7,981 bases of DNA, from contig JAUXJB010000067.1 in the NCBI GenBank assembly GCA_030624945.1, positions 1-7,981 on the forward strand, written 5' to 3'. Below the pieces are notes generated by a model. That model saw only the letters and a program-made list of their open reading frames with translations, searched no databases and was not told where the DNA came from. Each line of letters begins with the position of its first letter. Positions within the stretch are counted from its first letter, which is position 1. Made by a program: the position numbers and the translations under genes. This document shows positions 1 through 5,894 of this stretch, piece by piece. Source of the stretch: Deltaproteobacteria bacterium (lineage in GTDB: Bacteria; Myxococcota_A; UBA9160; SZUA-336).

Positions 1-353
1 CACTCGGCCTCGCTCTCGATCGAGCGGAGGTCGAAGCGCTGAAAGTCGATCCCGAGCGAGCTGCCGAGCTCAGAGACCCAGCGCGAGAGCCAGCCGGCTG
101 GCGCGTTGGCGGGAATGTCCTCGCGAGTGATGCACCGGCGGCCTCTCCTGCCCTGTTCTTCGATCACCACCACCTCGATCGAGGCGTCTTCGCGTCTCTT
201 TGACAGGACCTTGTAGCGGGAGCGGGCATCGGGGCCGTTTGTCCAGGTGCTGACCCAGAAGATGTGTGGCCGCTCTCCTTCGGGAAACCGAATCCGGAGG
301 TGCGCGGTAGACTCGCGTGGCCAAGGGGCGCGCGGCATGGGCCGTGCGAACAT
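1..353 (-). CDS. Hypothetical protein, 5' part only, runs off the left edge
   Basis: An open frame without stops runs from an ATG at 353 to the window edge, giving 117 codons of N-terminal sequence; the C-terminus is missing. I do not recognise the family. The visible part begins MFARPMPRAPW and is soluble and strongly charged, with no signal peptide or membrane segment. It has a beta-like stretch (IEVVVIEE, about residues 64-71) and a Trp-containing segment (GWLSRWVSELG, about 93-103). A second in-frame ATG at 338 is possible; the first is preceded by GAGGG but at only 2 bases, so the start is uncertain. Codon use resembles the neighbouring genes: GC-ending codons, with TCG-ATC-GAG used twice. 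It is divergent from the quinone oxidoreductase gene and could share its regulatory spacer. That the frame is coding is an inference from composition and its length. Confidence 0.6.
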   Translation of the reverse strand, partial: MFARPMPRAPWPRESTAHLRIRFPEGERPHIFWVSTWTNGPDARSRYKVLSKRREDASIEVVVIEEQGRRGRRCITREDIPANAPAGWLSRWVSELGSSLGIDFQRFDLRSIESEAE

Positions 354-470
354 AGCCCTCGCTTCTACAGGTCGCCTCGCTGGTTCGCGCTGGCCGTGAG
401 ATGTGTCTAGCGCTGGCGCAGATTGTCGTCCCTGCGTACCCTGCGAAGCCTCTTGATTCGAGGATACGAG
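354..470. promoter_or_regulatory. Divergent intergenic spacer with presumed promoters for both flanking genes
   Basis: This is the only intergenic stretch longer than 40 bases in the window, and it lies between two divergent genes, so at least one promoter is expected here. I could not find a convincing -35/-10 pair on either strand. It contains an 8-base direct repeat, GCGCTGGC, at 387-394 and 410-417 (23-base period), plus a shorter CGCTGG at 378-383. These might be operator half sites or chance in GC-rich DNA. A small CCTC/GAGG inverted repeat (about 449-463, 4-bp stem) includes the GAGG ribosome site of the downstream gene, but it is too short to call a riboregulator. Confidence 0.4.
460..463 (+). 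promoter_or_regulatory. Ribosome binding site deciding the start of the quinone oxidoreductase
   Basis: GAGG ends 7 bases before the ATG at 471. It supports that ATG over an in-frame TTG at 423, which would add 16 residues that do not resemble the N-terminus of this family. Confidence 0.55.
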
Positions 471-1460
471 ATGCAAGCGATCCAGGTCGTGGGACAGGGA
501 GACGAGGCGCGCCTCGTGCTCGGCGAGGCGCCGGAGCCGGAGCTGGGTCCGGAAGAGGTGCGAATCGACGTGGTTGCAACCGCGATAAACCGCGCAGACC
601 TGATGCAGCGGCGCGGGTTGTACCCGCCGCCTCCCGGAGCATCCTCTGTGCTCGGTCTCGAGTGCGCCGGCCTGATCTCCGAGGTTGGCGAGCGGGTGCG
701 GGAACGCACTCCAGGCGACAGGGTCGCCGCGTTGCTCCCGGGCGGAGGCTACGCCGAACAGGCGGTGGTGCACGCTGGCTCGCTGATCTCGGTTCCCGCC
801 GACCTGTCCCTGACGGAGGCCGCGGGCCTGCCGGAGGTCTTCCTGACCTGTTCCCTGAACCTCTTCCAACTCGCCGGGGTGCCAGAAGGGGGCTGGGCTC
901 TCGTCCACGGCGGGGGCAGCGGGATCGGAACGGCCGCGATCCAGCTGCTCCGGGAGGCCGCCGTTCGCTCGGTGGTCACCGCCGGGAGCGAGGGGAAGTG
1001 TGCACGCTGTCTGGAGCTAGGCGCCGACATCGCCCTGAACTACAAGGAGGGGGAGTTCGCACAGAAGGTGCTGGACGCCACTGAAGGGCGCGGCGTCGAC
1101 GTCGTCCTCGATTCAATCGGCGCACCGTACCTGGCCCAGCACCTGACCTGCATGGCCACGGGTGGTCGGCTCGTCTTCATCGGATTGATGGGTGGAGCCA
1201 GGACGGAGATCAATCTGGGGTCGCTGCTCGCAAAGCGCTTGACCTTGATCGGATCCACCCTGCGCACGCGGCCCGTCGCAGAGAAGGCCGAGATCGTGAA
1301 GGCGTTCCTGTCGCGCTTCGGCGATGCACTCGCCAAGGGCAGGATTGTCCCGATCGTGGACCGTGTGCTCCCGCTCTCCGAGGCGCAGACGGCCCACGAC
1401 ATCCTCCAGGCGAGCACGCACTTCGGCAAGGTCGTCCTGCAGGTGAGAGACGAGTCCTAG
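471..1460 (+). CDS. NAD(P)H quinone oxidoreductase, PIG3 type (zinc-independent MDR family)
   Basis: This 329-residue protein is full length for the TP53I3/PIG3-like branch of the medium-chain dehydrogenase/reductase superfamily, cytosolic enzymes that reduce quinones and similar electrophiles with NAD(P)H. The N-terminal GroES-like domain spans about residues 1-120 and carries the family hallmark NRADLMQRRGLYPPPPGAS (40-58) followed by LGLECAG (61-67). The Rossmann domain begins near 140, with the nucleotide-binding motif VHGGGSGIGTAAIQL (145-159). VVLDSIGAPY (211-220) and GGRLVFIGLMGG (231-242) follow, and the conserved C-terminal IL..STHFGKVVL block is at 311-323. No catalytic or structural zinc-ligand clusters are seen, as expected for this branch. 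The ATG at 471 is chosen for its GAGG site and family-like N-terminus. The gene stands alone on its strand and converges with the SRAP gene. The physiological substrate cannot be read from sequence. Confidence 0.93.
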   Translation: MQAIQVVGQGDEARLVLGEAPEPELGPEEVRIDVVATAINRADLMQRRGLYPPPPGASSVLGLECAGLISEVGERVRERTPGDRVAALLPGGGYAEQAVVHAGSLISVPADLSLTEAAGLPEVFLTCSLNLFQLAGVPEGGWALVHGGGSGIGTAAIQLLREAAVRSVVTAGSEGKCARCLELGADIALNYKEGEFAQKVLDATEGRGVDVVLDSIGAPYLAQHLTCMATGGRLVFIGLMGGARTEINLGSLLAKRLTLIGSTLRTRPVAEKAEIVKAFLSRFGDALAKGRIVPIVDRVLPLSEAQTAHDILQASTHFGKVVLQVRDES

Positions 1461-1466
1461 CCGGGT

Positions 1467-2174
1467 TTAGAAGAAGCCGAGCTGTGGGTCGTCGTCGCAG
1501 AACTGGATCAGGCGGGCATCGTCGTTTCTCGCGGAGTTGACGCGGGTCGAGACGGGATGCGAGCGCAGCAGGCTCGGTCCCACCGGCACCAGGAGCTTCT
1601 CCAGCTCGACGGGATTGTCATCGAGGCCGTGATCGAGCCAGGTGGATTCAACCTCGCGCGGGAGGATCAGGGGCATCCGATCGTGGAGCTGGGATACGGC
1701 CTCGTTCGCCGCGGTGGTGATGATGGCGCAGCTGCGCAGCCAGCTTTGTTCCAGGTCGCCCTTTCGCCGCCAGGTGGACCAGATCCCGGCCATCGCAAAG
1801 GGCTCGCCATCGGCGCGGGAGATCCAGTGCGGGATCTTCCGCCTGCCGGCCTCCAGGGCCTGTTGCCACTCGTAGAACCCGTCTGCGAGGACGAGGCAGC
1901 GGTGATGTCGAAATGCGTCGCGGTACGCGGATCGCGTCGCGACCGTCTCCGCGCGGGCGTTGATCATTTGCGGCAGCTTCGTCTCGTCCTTTGCCCACGA
2001 AGGAATCAGTCCCCAGCGCATCCGCGCAGCCACACGCGTTCCGTTCTCGGAAATCACAGTGACAATCGATTGTGTCGGCGCGATGTTGTAGCTGGGCGCG
2101 GATTCGGCGAGGTCGATCTCGAAGCGCCGCGCCAGGATCTCCCTCTCCGTGTAGAGCGTGTACCGGCCGCACAT
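1467..2174 (-). CDS. SRAP-domain abasic-site DNA-protein crosslinking protein (YedK/HMCES family)
   Basis: This 235-residue protein is a complete SRAP domain. Proteins of this family (E. coli YedK, human HMCES) use the amino-terminal Cys2, exposed after Met removal, to form a thiazolidine crosslink with abasic sites in single-stranded DNA, shielding them from strand cleavage. All key positions are visible: MCGRY at 1-5 with Cys2, YNIAPTQ (29-35), WGLIPSWAKD (54-63), NARAET with Asn72 (72-77), LADGFYEW with Glu102 (96-103), and HDRMPLIL with His164 (164-171). Asn72, Glu102 and His164 align with the YedK active-site Asn75, Glu105 and His160. The ATG start is fixed by the need for Cys2. I see no strong Shine-Dalgarno. 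It starts 9 bases after the VOC stop, so it is probably translated from the same mRNA. Its C-terminal end is 6 bases from the convergent oxidoreductase stop. Confidence 0.95.
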   Translation of the reverse strand: MCGRYTLYTEREILARRFEIDLAESAPSYNIAPTQSIVTVISENGTRVAARMRWGLIPSWAKDETKLPQMINARAETVATRSAYRDAFRHHRCLVLADGFYEWQQALEAGRRKIPHWISRADGEPFAMAGIWSTWRRKGDLEQSWLRSCAIITTAANEAVSQLHDRMPLILPREVESTWLDHGLDDNPVELEKLLVPVGPSLLRSHPVSTRVNSARNDDARLIQFCDDDPQLGFF

Positions 2175-2183
2175 ACCGCGATG

Positions 2184-2615
2184 CTATTCCGCTCGCGGCT
2201 GCGAGGGGCCCTTGAGCTCGACCACGTTGCCGTCGGGGTCGCGGATGTACATCGAGGGACCGAAGCCTTCCGCGCCGTAGCGGGTCTGCACCTCGCCGGG
2301 CTCCACGCCGTGCTTTTCGAGATGGGCTCTGAGCTGCGACTCGTCGAAGGTCGCGAGGCGGAGCGCGAAGTGATCCACGTTTCGCCCTTCGGCCTCGGGG
2401 CCGCGACCGCCGGATCGACCGAGCGGCCCGTCGAGCGGGACGAGGTCGATGAGCTGTTCCCCCGCCCTCAGCTGGATGAGCCCGGCGCGTTCGATGCGGC
2501 GCTCTTCGCGTACATCGAGCACCTCCGTGTAGAAGCGAAGCGAGCGCTCGAGGTCGCGGACGCGCAGCACCAGGTGATCGAGTCCGCGAATCTGGATCGG
2601 GTTTCCCTCAGGCAC
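2184..2615 (-). CDS. VOC / glyoxalase-fold metalloprotein
   Basis: This 143-residue protein has two paired beta-alpha-beta-beta-beta modules of the vicinal oxygen chelate superfamily. The first module begins GLDHLVLRVRDLERSLRFY (11-29), the second NVDHFALRL (79-87), and the C-terminal strand is MYIRDPDGNVVELKGP (122-137). Candidate metal ligands are His14, His82 and Glu133, the two-His-one-Glu set of FosA-like and related VOC enzymes. The closest general resemblance is to small single-domain VOC proteins annotated only as glyoxalase family or 'virulence protein'; substrate unknown. The start is GTG at 2615. An overlapping ATG at 2617 is in another frame, and no Shine-Dalgarno is seen, but a -10-like hexamer lies 6 bases upstream. 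The gene follows the permease by 39 bases and precedes SRAP by 9. Confidence 0.9.
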   Translation of the reverse strand: MPEGNPIQIRGLDHLVLRVRDLERSLRFYTEVLDVREERRIERAGLIQLRAGEQLIDLVPLDGPLGRSGGRGPEAEGRNVDHFALRLATFDESQLRAHLEKHGVEPGEVQTRYGAEGFGPSMYIRDPDGNVVELKGPSQPRAE

Positions 2616-2621
2616 ATTCGA

Positions 2622-2627
2622 ATTATC
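2622..2627 (-). promoter_or_regulatory. Candidate -10 element for a leaderless VOC-SRAP transcript
   Basis: On the minus strand the hexamer GATAAT (5 of 6 matches to TATAAT) ends 6 bases before the GTG start of the VOC gene, in a short AT-rich patch within otherwise GC-rich DNA. Transcription would then begin at or next to the start codon, which would explain the missing Shine-Dalgarno. The matching -35 position (TCGTCG, 17-base spacer) is only a partial match, so this is a suggestion. Confidence 0.3.
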
Positions 2628-2654
2628 GCAGATCGTGGGCTCGCCGACGATGTG

Positions 2655-5210
2655 TTATTGCGGCTCCGCAATCTCGCGCAGACCGGCCAGTGGCGTGCGC
2701 CGGATCGCGTCGCGACCGTGAAAGAGTCCGATGGACGCGCTTGCGATCGCGGTGGCCGCGCAGATGAGGATCAGATCCGTGGCGGGAAGGTACACGCGGA
2801 GCTCGAAGAGGAAGCGCATCAACGCCCAGGAGGCAGCGCACGCGAGCAAGACGCCGACGGCACCCGAGAGGGCGCCGAGGGCCAGGTACTCGGTAGCCAG
2901 GATGCGTCGAATCGTGCTGGCTCTCGCGCCGAGCGTCCGGAGCAGCACCGATTCCCGCGCTCTCTGGTAGCGCGAAGTCGAGATGGTGCCCACCAAGATG
3001 ACGAGCCCGCTCGCGATCGCGAACAGCGCCATGAACCGGATTGCGAGCGCGACCTTCTCCAGGACGCCATCGATAGCTTGCAGCATGACGGTGGCGTCGA
3101 GAACGGAGATGTTGGGGAAGCGCCCGACGAGATCGCGCTGGACCAGGGCACGGGCGTTTGCATCTTCCATGCGGGCGAGCACCACGAAGCTCTGCGGGGC
3201 CTCGTCGAGAACGCCGGGCTCAAACACGGCGAAGAAGTTCGTCTCGAAGCGCGCCCAGTCGACCTTGCGGAGGTTCAAGACCTCCGACTCGACGCGGACT
3301 CCCTGGATGTCCCAGGTGATCCGATCCCCCACTTCGACCCCCAGATCGCTCGCGAGATCCTCCTCGAGCGAGATCCGATGGATGTCGTCGCTGGGCTTTG
3401 AGCCTGGCCTCCACCAACTACCGGCGGTGATGCGTTCCGATTCGCGCTTCTCGGCGCGGTAGGTGAGACGGTACTCGCGGCGCAGGGCCCAGCGACGGCT
3501 GCGATTGCCCGAGTCGCTGGCAAGCAGGCGATCCACGCTCGTGCTTCCGAGGCTCGCGATGCGGGCCGGAACGATGGGCGTCTGTTCCAGGATCCGCGCC
3601 CCGCGCTCCTCGAGCATGCTCGCCACTCCCGAACGTTGGTCGAGCTGGATGTCGAACATCGCCAGGTTCGGGCGCTCGGGTCCGCGATCGACGTTGAGCT
3701 CGTGCAGCAAGTTCCCCTGGACCACGTGGAGCGCCGCGATCAGGAAGACGCCCAGGCCGAGCGCGAGTGTCACGGGAAGCGTCTGGTTCTGAGGACGAAA
3801 GAGATTCGCCACGCCCTGACGCAGCCAGTACGGAGCTCGGCGCGGGAAGAAGCGTCGGGTAGCCCGCGTCAGGCCCGCGGCCACCAGGCTGAGAAGACCC
3901 ATGCTCGCGACCAGGCCGCCCGCGAAATATAGGCCGATCAAGGTGGTCGGTGCCTGCCAGATGGACACGCCCAGAAGGCTCGCGACCATCGCGCCGATCG
4001 CCGTCCAGCGCCAGGGATTCACGCGCATCGCTTCGGTCTCAAAATCGCGGCGGAGGGCGCGCAGCGGCGCCACTCCCTTTATCTTGAGCAACGGCAGGAT
4101 GGCGAAGAGGAGCGCCACCCAGAGCCCTAGCAGGAGCCCCGCCAGCACGGCGCCGCCGTCCACCCGGAAGGCTACCTCGAGCGGCAGGAAGTCCCCTATC
4201 AGAACGGGCAGTCCCGCCTGCACGGCGAGCCCCAGGATCGCGCCGACGACGCTCCCGAGAAGTCCCAGTGCGCCCGCCTGGAGCAGGTAGATCGCGAACA
4301 CCTCGCTCTGCGTGGCGCCGATGCAGCGCAAGATCGCAGCCGTCTCCAGCTTTTCTGTTGCGAACACATGAACGCCCGTTGCCACGCCGACGCCACCGAG
4401 GAGCAGCGCGATCAGCCCGACCAGACCCAGGAAGCTCGCCAGGCGCCCCAGGTTGTCGCTCAGGTCGTCGGCGAACTCGGCGACGGTCTCGTGCCGTATG
4501 CGCTTCGTTTTCAGAAGATCCTCGTGCTCTGCGAGCAACGCCTCGAGCTCGGCGGATTCGTCGACCTTGAAGTACGCGGAGTAGGCGACCAGGCTGCCCG
4601 CGCGCAGGAGCCGCGTGTCGTCCAGATAGGCCCCCGGGATGTAGACGCGAGGTGCGATGGCGTCGCGGACCCCGAGGTCTCCCGGAGCCTTTCTGATGGT
4701 CCCGACGATGGTGAAGCGCACCTCGCCGATGGCGAGTGTATCTCCGATGCCCACATCCAGCTGGATCAGGGCTGCCGGGTCCACGATCGTCCGAGGCTGC
4801 GTTCGGAAGCTCTGCCAAAGCCCCGAGGGCTCGGTCACAATCTCCCCGTAAAAGGGATACGCGCCGGAAACCGCCTGTACGTAGACCATGCGGGTGCGAC
4901 CCGAGGGCTCCGCCAGGGCCATCGAGGAGAAGCGCGTGACGTGGGCGGCCGCCCGTCCCCCCATGTGCTCGATGGCGTCGAAGAGCGGGCGCACCTCGTC
5001 GTCGAAGGGGCTGCGACTCGAGAACTGGAGATCGGCCCCCAGGAGCGTTCGCGACTGCGCATGCACGCTGGCGTCGACGCTCGATCGGAACGAGCTGATC
5101 GCCACCAAGGCCGCCACGCCCGCCGTGATCGAGGCCATGTAGAGAAGCAGGCGACGGCGCGTTGCCCGGCTCTCGCGTTGCGCCATGCGGAGCGTGAAAC
5201 GCAGGTTCAC
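2655..5210 (-). CDS. ybbP: FtsX-type ABC transporter permease, YbbP-like (COG3127)
   Basis: This 851-residue inner-membrane permease belongs to the MacB/LolCDE (type VII) ABC group, which performs mechanical work across the envelope rather than conventional import. About ten membrane segments are visible, near residues 23-43, 258-280, 303-333, 352-375, 402-418, 424-446, 479-499, 722-744, 773-797 and 811-829. Two large periplasmic domains lie at about 44-257 and 500-720. FtsX-like cores follow each, with the ATPase-coupling signatures AAILRCIGATQSEV (291-304) and VLLRTLGARASTI (755-767). The stretch LNLRKVDWARFETNFF (645-660) and the following VLD..VMLQAIDGVLEKV region match E. coli YbbP closely by memory; E. 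coli YbbP is slightly shorter. The GTG start overlaps the ATPase stop in a GTGA junction, implying translational coupling. An internal ATG at 5186 is a less likely start. It is expected to pair with the adjacent ATPase and to work with the TesA-like esterase. Confidence 0.93.
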   Translation of the reverse strand: MNLRFTLRMAQRESRATRRRLLLYMASITAGVAALVAISSFRSSVDASVHAQSRTLLGADLQFSSRSPFDDEVRPLFDAIEHMGGRAAAHVTRFSSMALAEPSGRTRMVYVQAVSGAYPFYGEIVTEPSGLWQSFRTQPRTIVDPAALIQLDVGIGDTLAIGEVRFTIVGTIRKAPGDLGVRDAIAPRVYIPGAYLDDTRLLRAGSLVAYSAYFKVDESAELEALLAEHEDLLKTKRIRHETVAEFADDLSDNLGRLASFLGLVGLIALLLGGVGVATGVHVFATEKLETAAILRCIGATQSEVFAIYLLQAGALGLLGSVVGAILGLAVQAGLPVLIGDFLPLEVAFRVDGGAVLAGLLLGLWVALLFAILPLLKIKGVAPLRALRRDFETEAMRVNPWRWTAIGAMVASLLGVSIWQAPTTLIGLYFAGGLVASMGLLSLVAAGLTRATRRFFPRRAPYWLRQGVANLFRPQNQTLPVTLALGLGVFLIAALHVVQGNLLHELNVDRGPERPNLAMFDIQLDQRSGVASMLEERGARILEQTPIVPARIASLGSTSVDRLLASDSGNRSRRWALRREYRLTYRAEKRESERITAGSWWRPGSKPSDDIHRISLEEDLASDLGVEVGDRITWDIQGVRVESEVLNLRKVDWARFETNFFAVFEPGVLDEAPQSFVVLARMEDANARALVQRDLVGRFPNISVLDATVMLQAIDGVLEKVALAIRFMALFAIASGLVILVGTISTSRYQRARESVLLRTLGARASTIRRILATEYLALGALSGAVGVLLACAASWALMRFLFELRVYLPATDLILICAATAIASASIGLFHGRDAIRRTPLAGLREIAEPQ
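5207..5210 (-). other. GTGA stop/start overlap coupling ATPase and permease
   Basis: The permease GTG start (5210-5208) and the ATPase TGA stop (5209-5207) share two bases in a 4-base GTGA. Only a weak ribosome site precedes the GTG, so the permease is probably translated by ribosomes terminating on the ATPase gene, which would keep the two subunits balanced. Confidence 0.85.
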
Positions 5211-5893
5211 CGCGACTCGACTTTCTCGTCGCTGGCCACGCGCCCGCCGGAGAGCCGAACCATCCGATGGGACCGGGAGGCCAGATCGAAGTCGTGCGTG
5301 ACCAGCACGAGTGTCGTTCCGGCCTCTCGATTCAGCTCCATCAGCAGCTCGATCACGTGCCTGCCCGTATCCGTGTCCAGGTTTCCCGTTGGCTCGTCTG
5401 CAAAGAGGACACTCGGCTCGTTGGCGAATGCGCGCGCCAGCCCGACGCGCTGTTGCTCACCGCCCGAGAGCTGGCTGGGGTAGTGATCCGTGCGAGCCGC
5501 CAGCCCGACGCGATCGAGGAGCTCGCGCGCCCGATCCTCGCTGCCCTCCGCGCCCGAGGGACGAAGCTCCAGAGGCACCAGCACGTTCTCGAATGCGGTG
5601 AGTGTCGGGATCAGCTGGAAACTCTGGAAGACGAAGCCTACGCTCTGAGCGCGAAGGAGGGCACGACCGTCCTCGGAGAGCTCGTTCAGGTTCTGGCCGT
5701 CCAGCGTCACGCTGCCGCCAGAGGGAAGGTCCAGTCCCGCGAACAATCCGAGCAGCGTGGTTTTCCCGCTCCCCGAGGGCCCGACGATGGCGACGACCTC
5801 CCGATGCTCGATCGAGAGGTTGATGTCCTGGAGAACCGTGAGGGGGCGGCCGCCGCTCATGTACGTCTGCTCGAGGTCCTTGGCTACGATCAT
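5207..5893 (-). CDS. ybbA: ABC transporter ATPase subunit, YbbA-like (LolD/MacB group)
   Basis: This 228-residue nucleotide-binding subunit is complete. Walker A GPSGSGKT is at 38-45, the Q-loop glutamine at 90 (GFVFQSF), the signature LSGGEQQR at 142-149, Walker B VLFADEP at 162-168 with catalytic Glu167, NLD at 171-173 and the H-loop His200 (VTHDFDLA). FVFQSFQLIPTLTAFENV closely resembles E. coli YbbA. It should dimerise on the cytoplasmic face and power the adjacent permease. The ATG at 5893 is chosen because it matches the family N-terminus and has GGTGA just upstream, matching the distal part of an extended Shine-Dalgarno. A GTG at 5899 or a TTG at 5935 could extend it. The start codon overlaps the divergent esterase start, so any promoter must lie inside the esterase coding sequence; I could not identify one confidently. 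Confidence 0.95.
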   Translation of the reverse strand: MIVAKDLEQTYMSGGRPLTVLQDINLSIEHREVVAIVGPSGSGKTTLLGLFAGLDLPSGGSVTLDGQNLNELSEDGRALLRAQSVGFVFQSFQLIPTLTAFENVLVPLELRPSGAEGSEDRARELLDRVGLAARTDHYPSQLSGGEQQRVGLARAFANEPSVLFADEPTGNLDTDTGRHVIELLMELNREAGTTLVLVTHDFDLASRSHRMVRLSGGRVASDEKVESR

Positions 5894-5894
5894 G
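5891..5894. other. CATG: overlapping head-to-head start codons of the ATPase and esterase genes
   Basis: The palindrome CATG holds the ATPase ATG on the minus strand (5893-5891) and the esterase ATG on the plus strand (5892-5894). The genes share two bases with no intergenic DNA. Each upstream control region therefore lies in the other gene's first codons. If the alternative esterase ATG at 5859 is used, the overlap grows to 35 bases. Confidence 0.75.

Noticed and set aside
70..642. A 190-codon minus-strand frame across the divergent spacer and the oxidoreductase 5' end
   Set aside because: It is Arg/Pro/Ala-rich with no domain, overlaps the well-supported oxidoreductase, and is in a different frame from the more plausible edge gene.
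401..1084. A 227-codon plus-strand frame overlapping the oxidoreductase
   Set aside because: It is a shifted-frame shadow of the oxidoreductase with extreme Arg/Gly content.
2742..3021. Two GCGATCGC octamers resembling the cyanobacterial HIP1 repeat
   Set aside because: There are only two copies in 8 kb, both in permease codons. HIP1 genomes show much higher density, and nothing else suggests a cyanobacterium.
1557..3401. A 614-codon open frame on the plus strand, opposite SRAP, VOC and the permease C-terminus
   Set aside because: SRAP, VOC and the permease all lie in the same minus-strand frame, and this ORF is exactly codon-aligned antisense to them. Stops would need the rare sense codons TTA, CTA or TCA. 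Its protein is low-complexity, rich in His/Arg/Asp/Glu, with no domain.
4368..5483. A 371-codon open frame on the plus strand, opposite the permease and ATPase
   Set aside because: It is codon-aligned antisense to the permease, so the same explanation applies. The sense genes have unmistakable motifs.
15..5816. Recurrent palindrome CTCGATCGAG (15-24, 174-183, 5807-5816) and near copies at about 6835 and 7850
   Set aside because: All copies encode Ser-Ile-Glu as TCG-ATC-GAG in different genes. Codon preference explains them, and they are not in intergenic or evenly spaced positions.
5757..5891. Upstream GTG start at 5757 for the esterase
   Set aside because: It would add 45 residues before the leader, encoded by the antisense of the ATPase Walker A region, and would bury the signal peptide.
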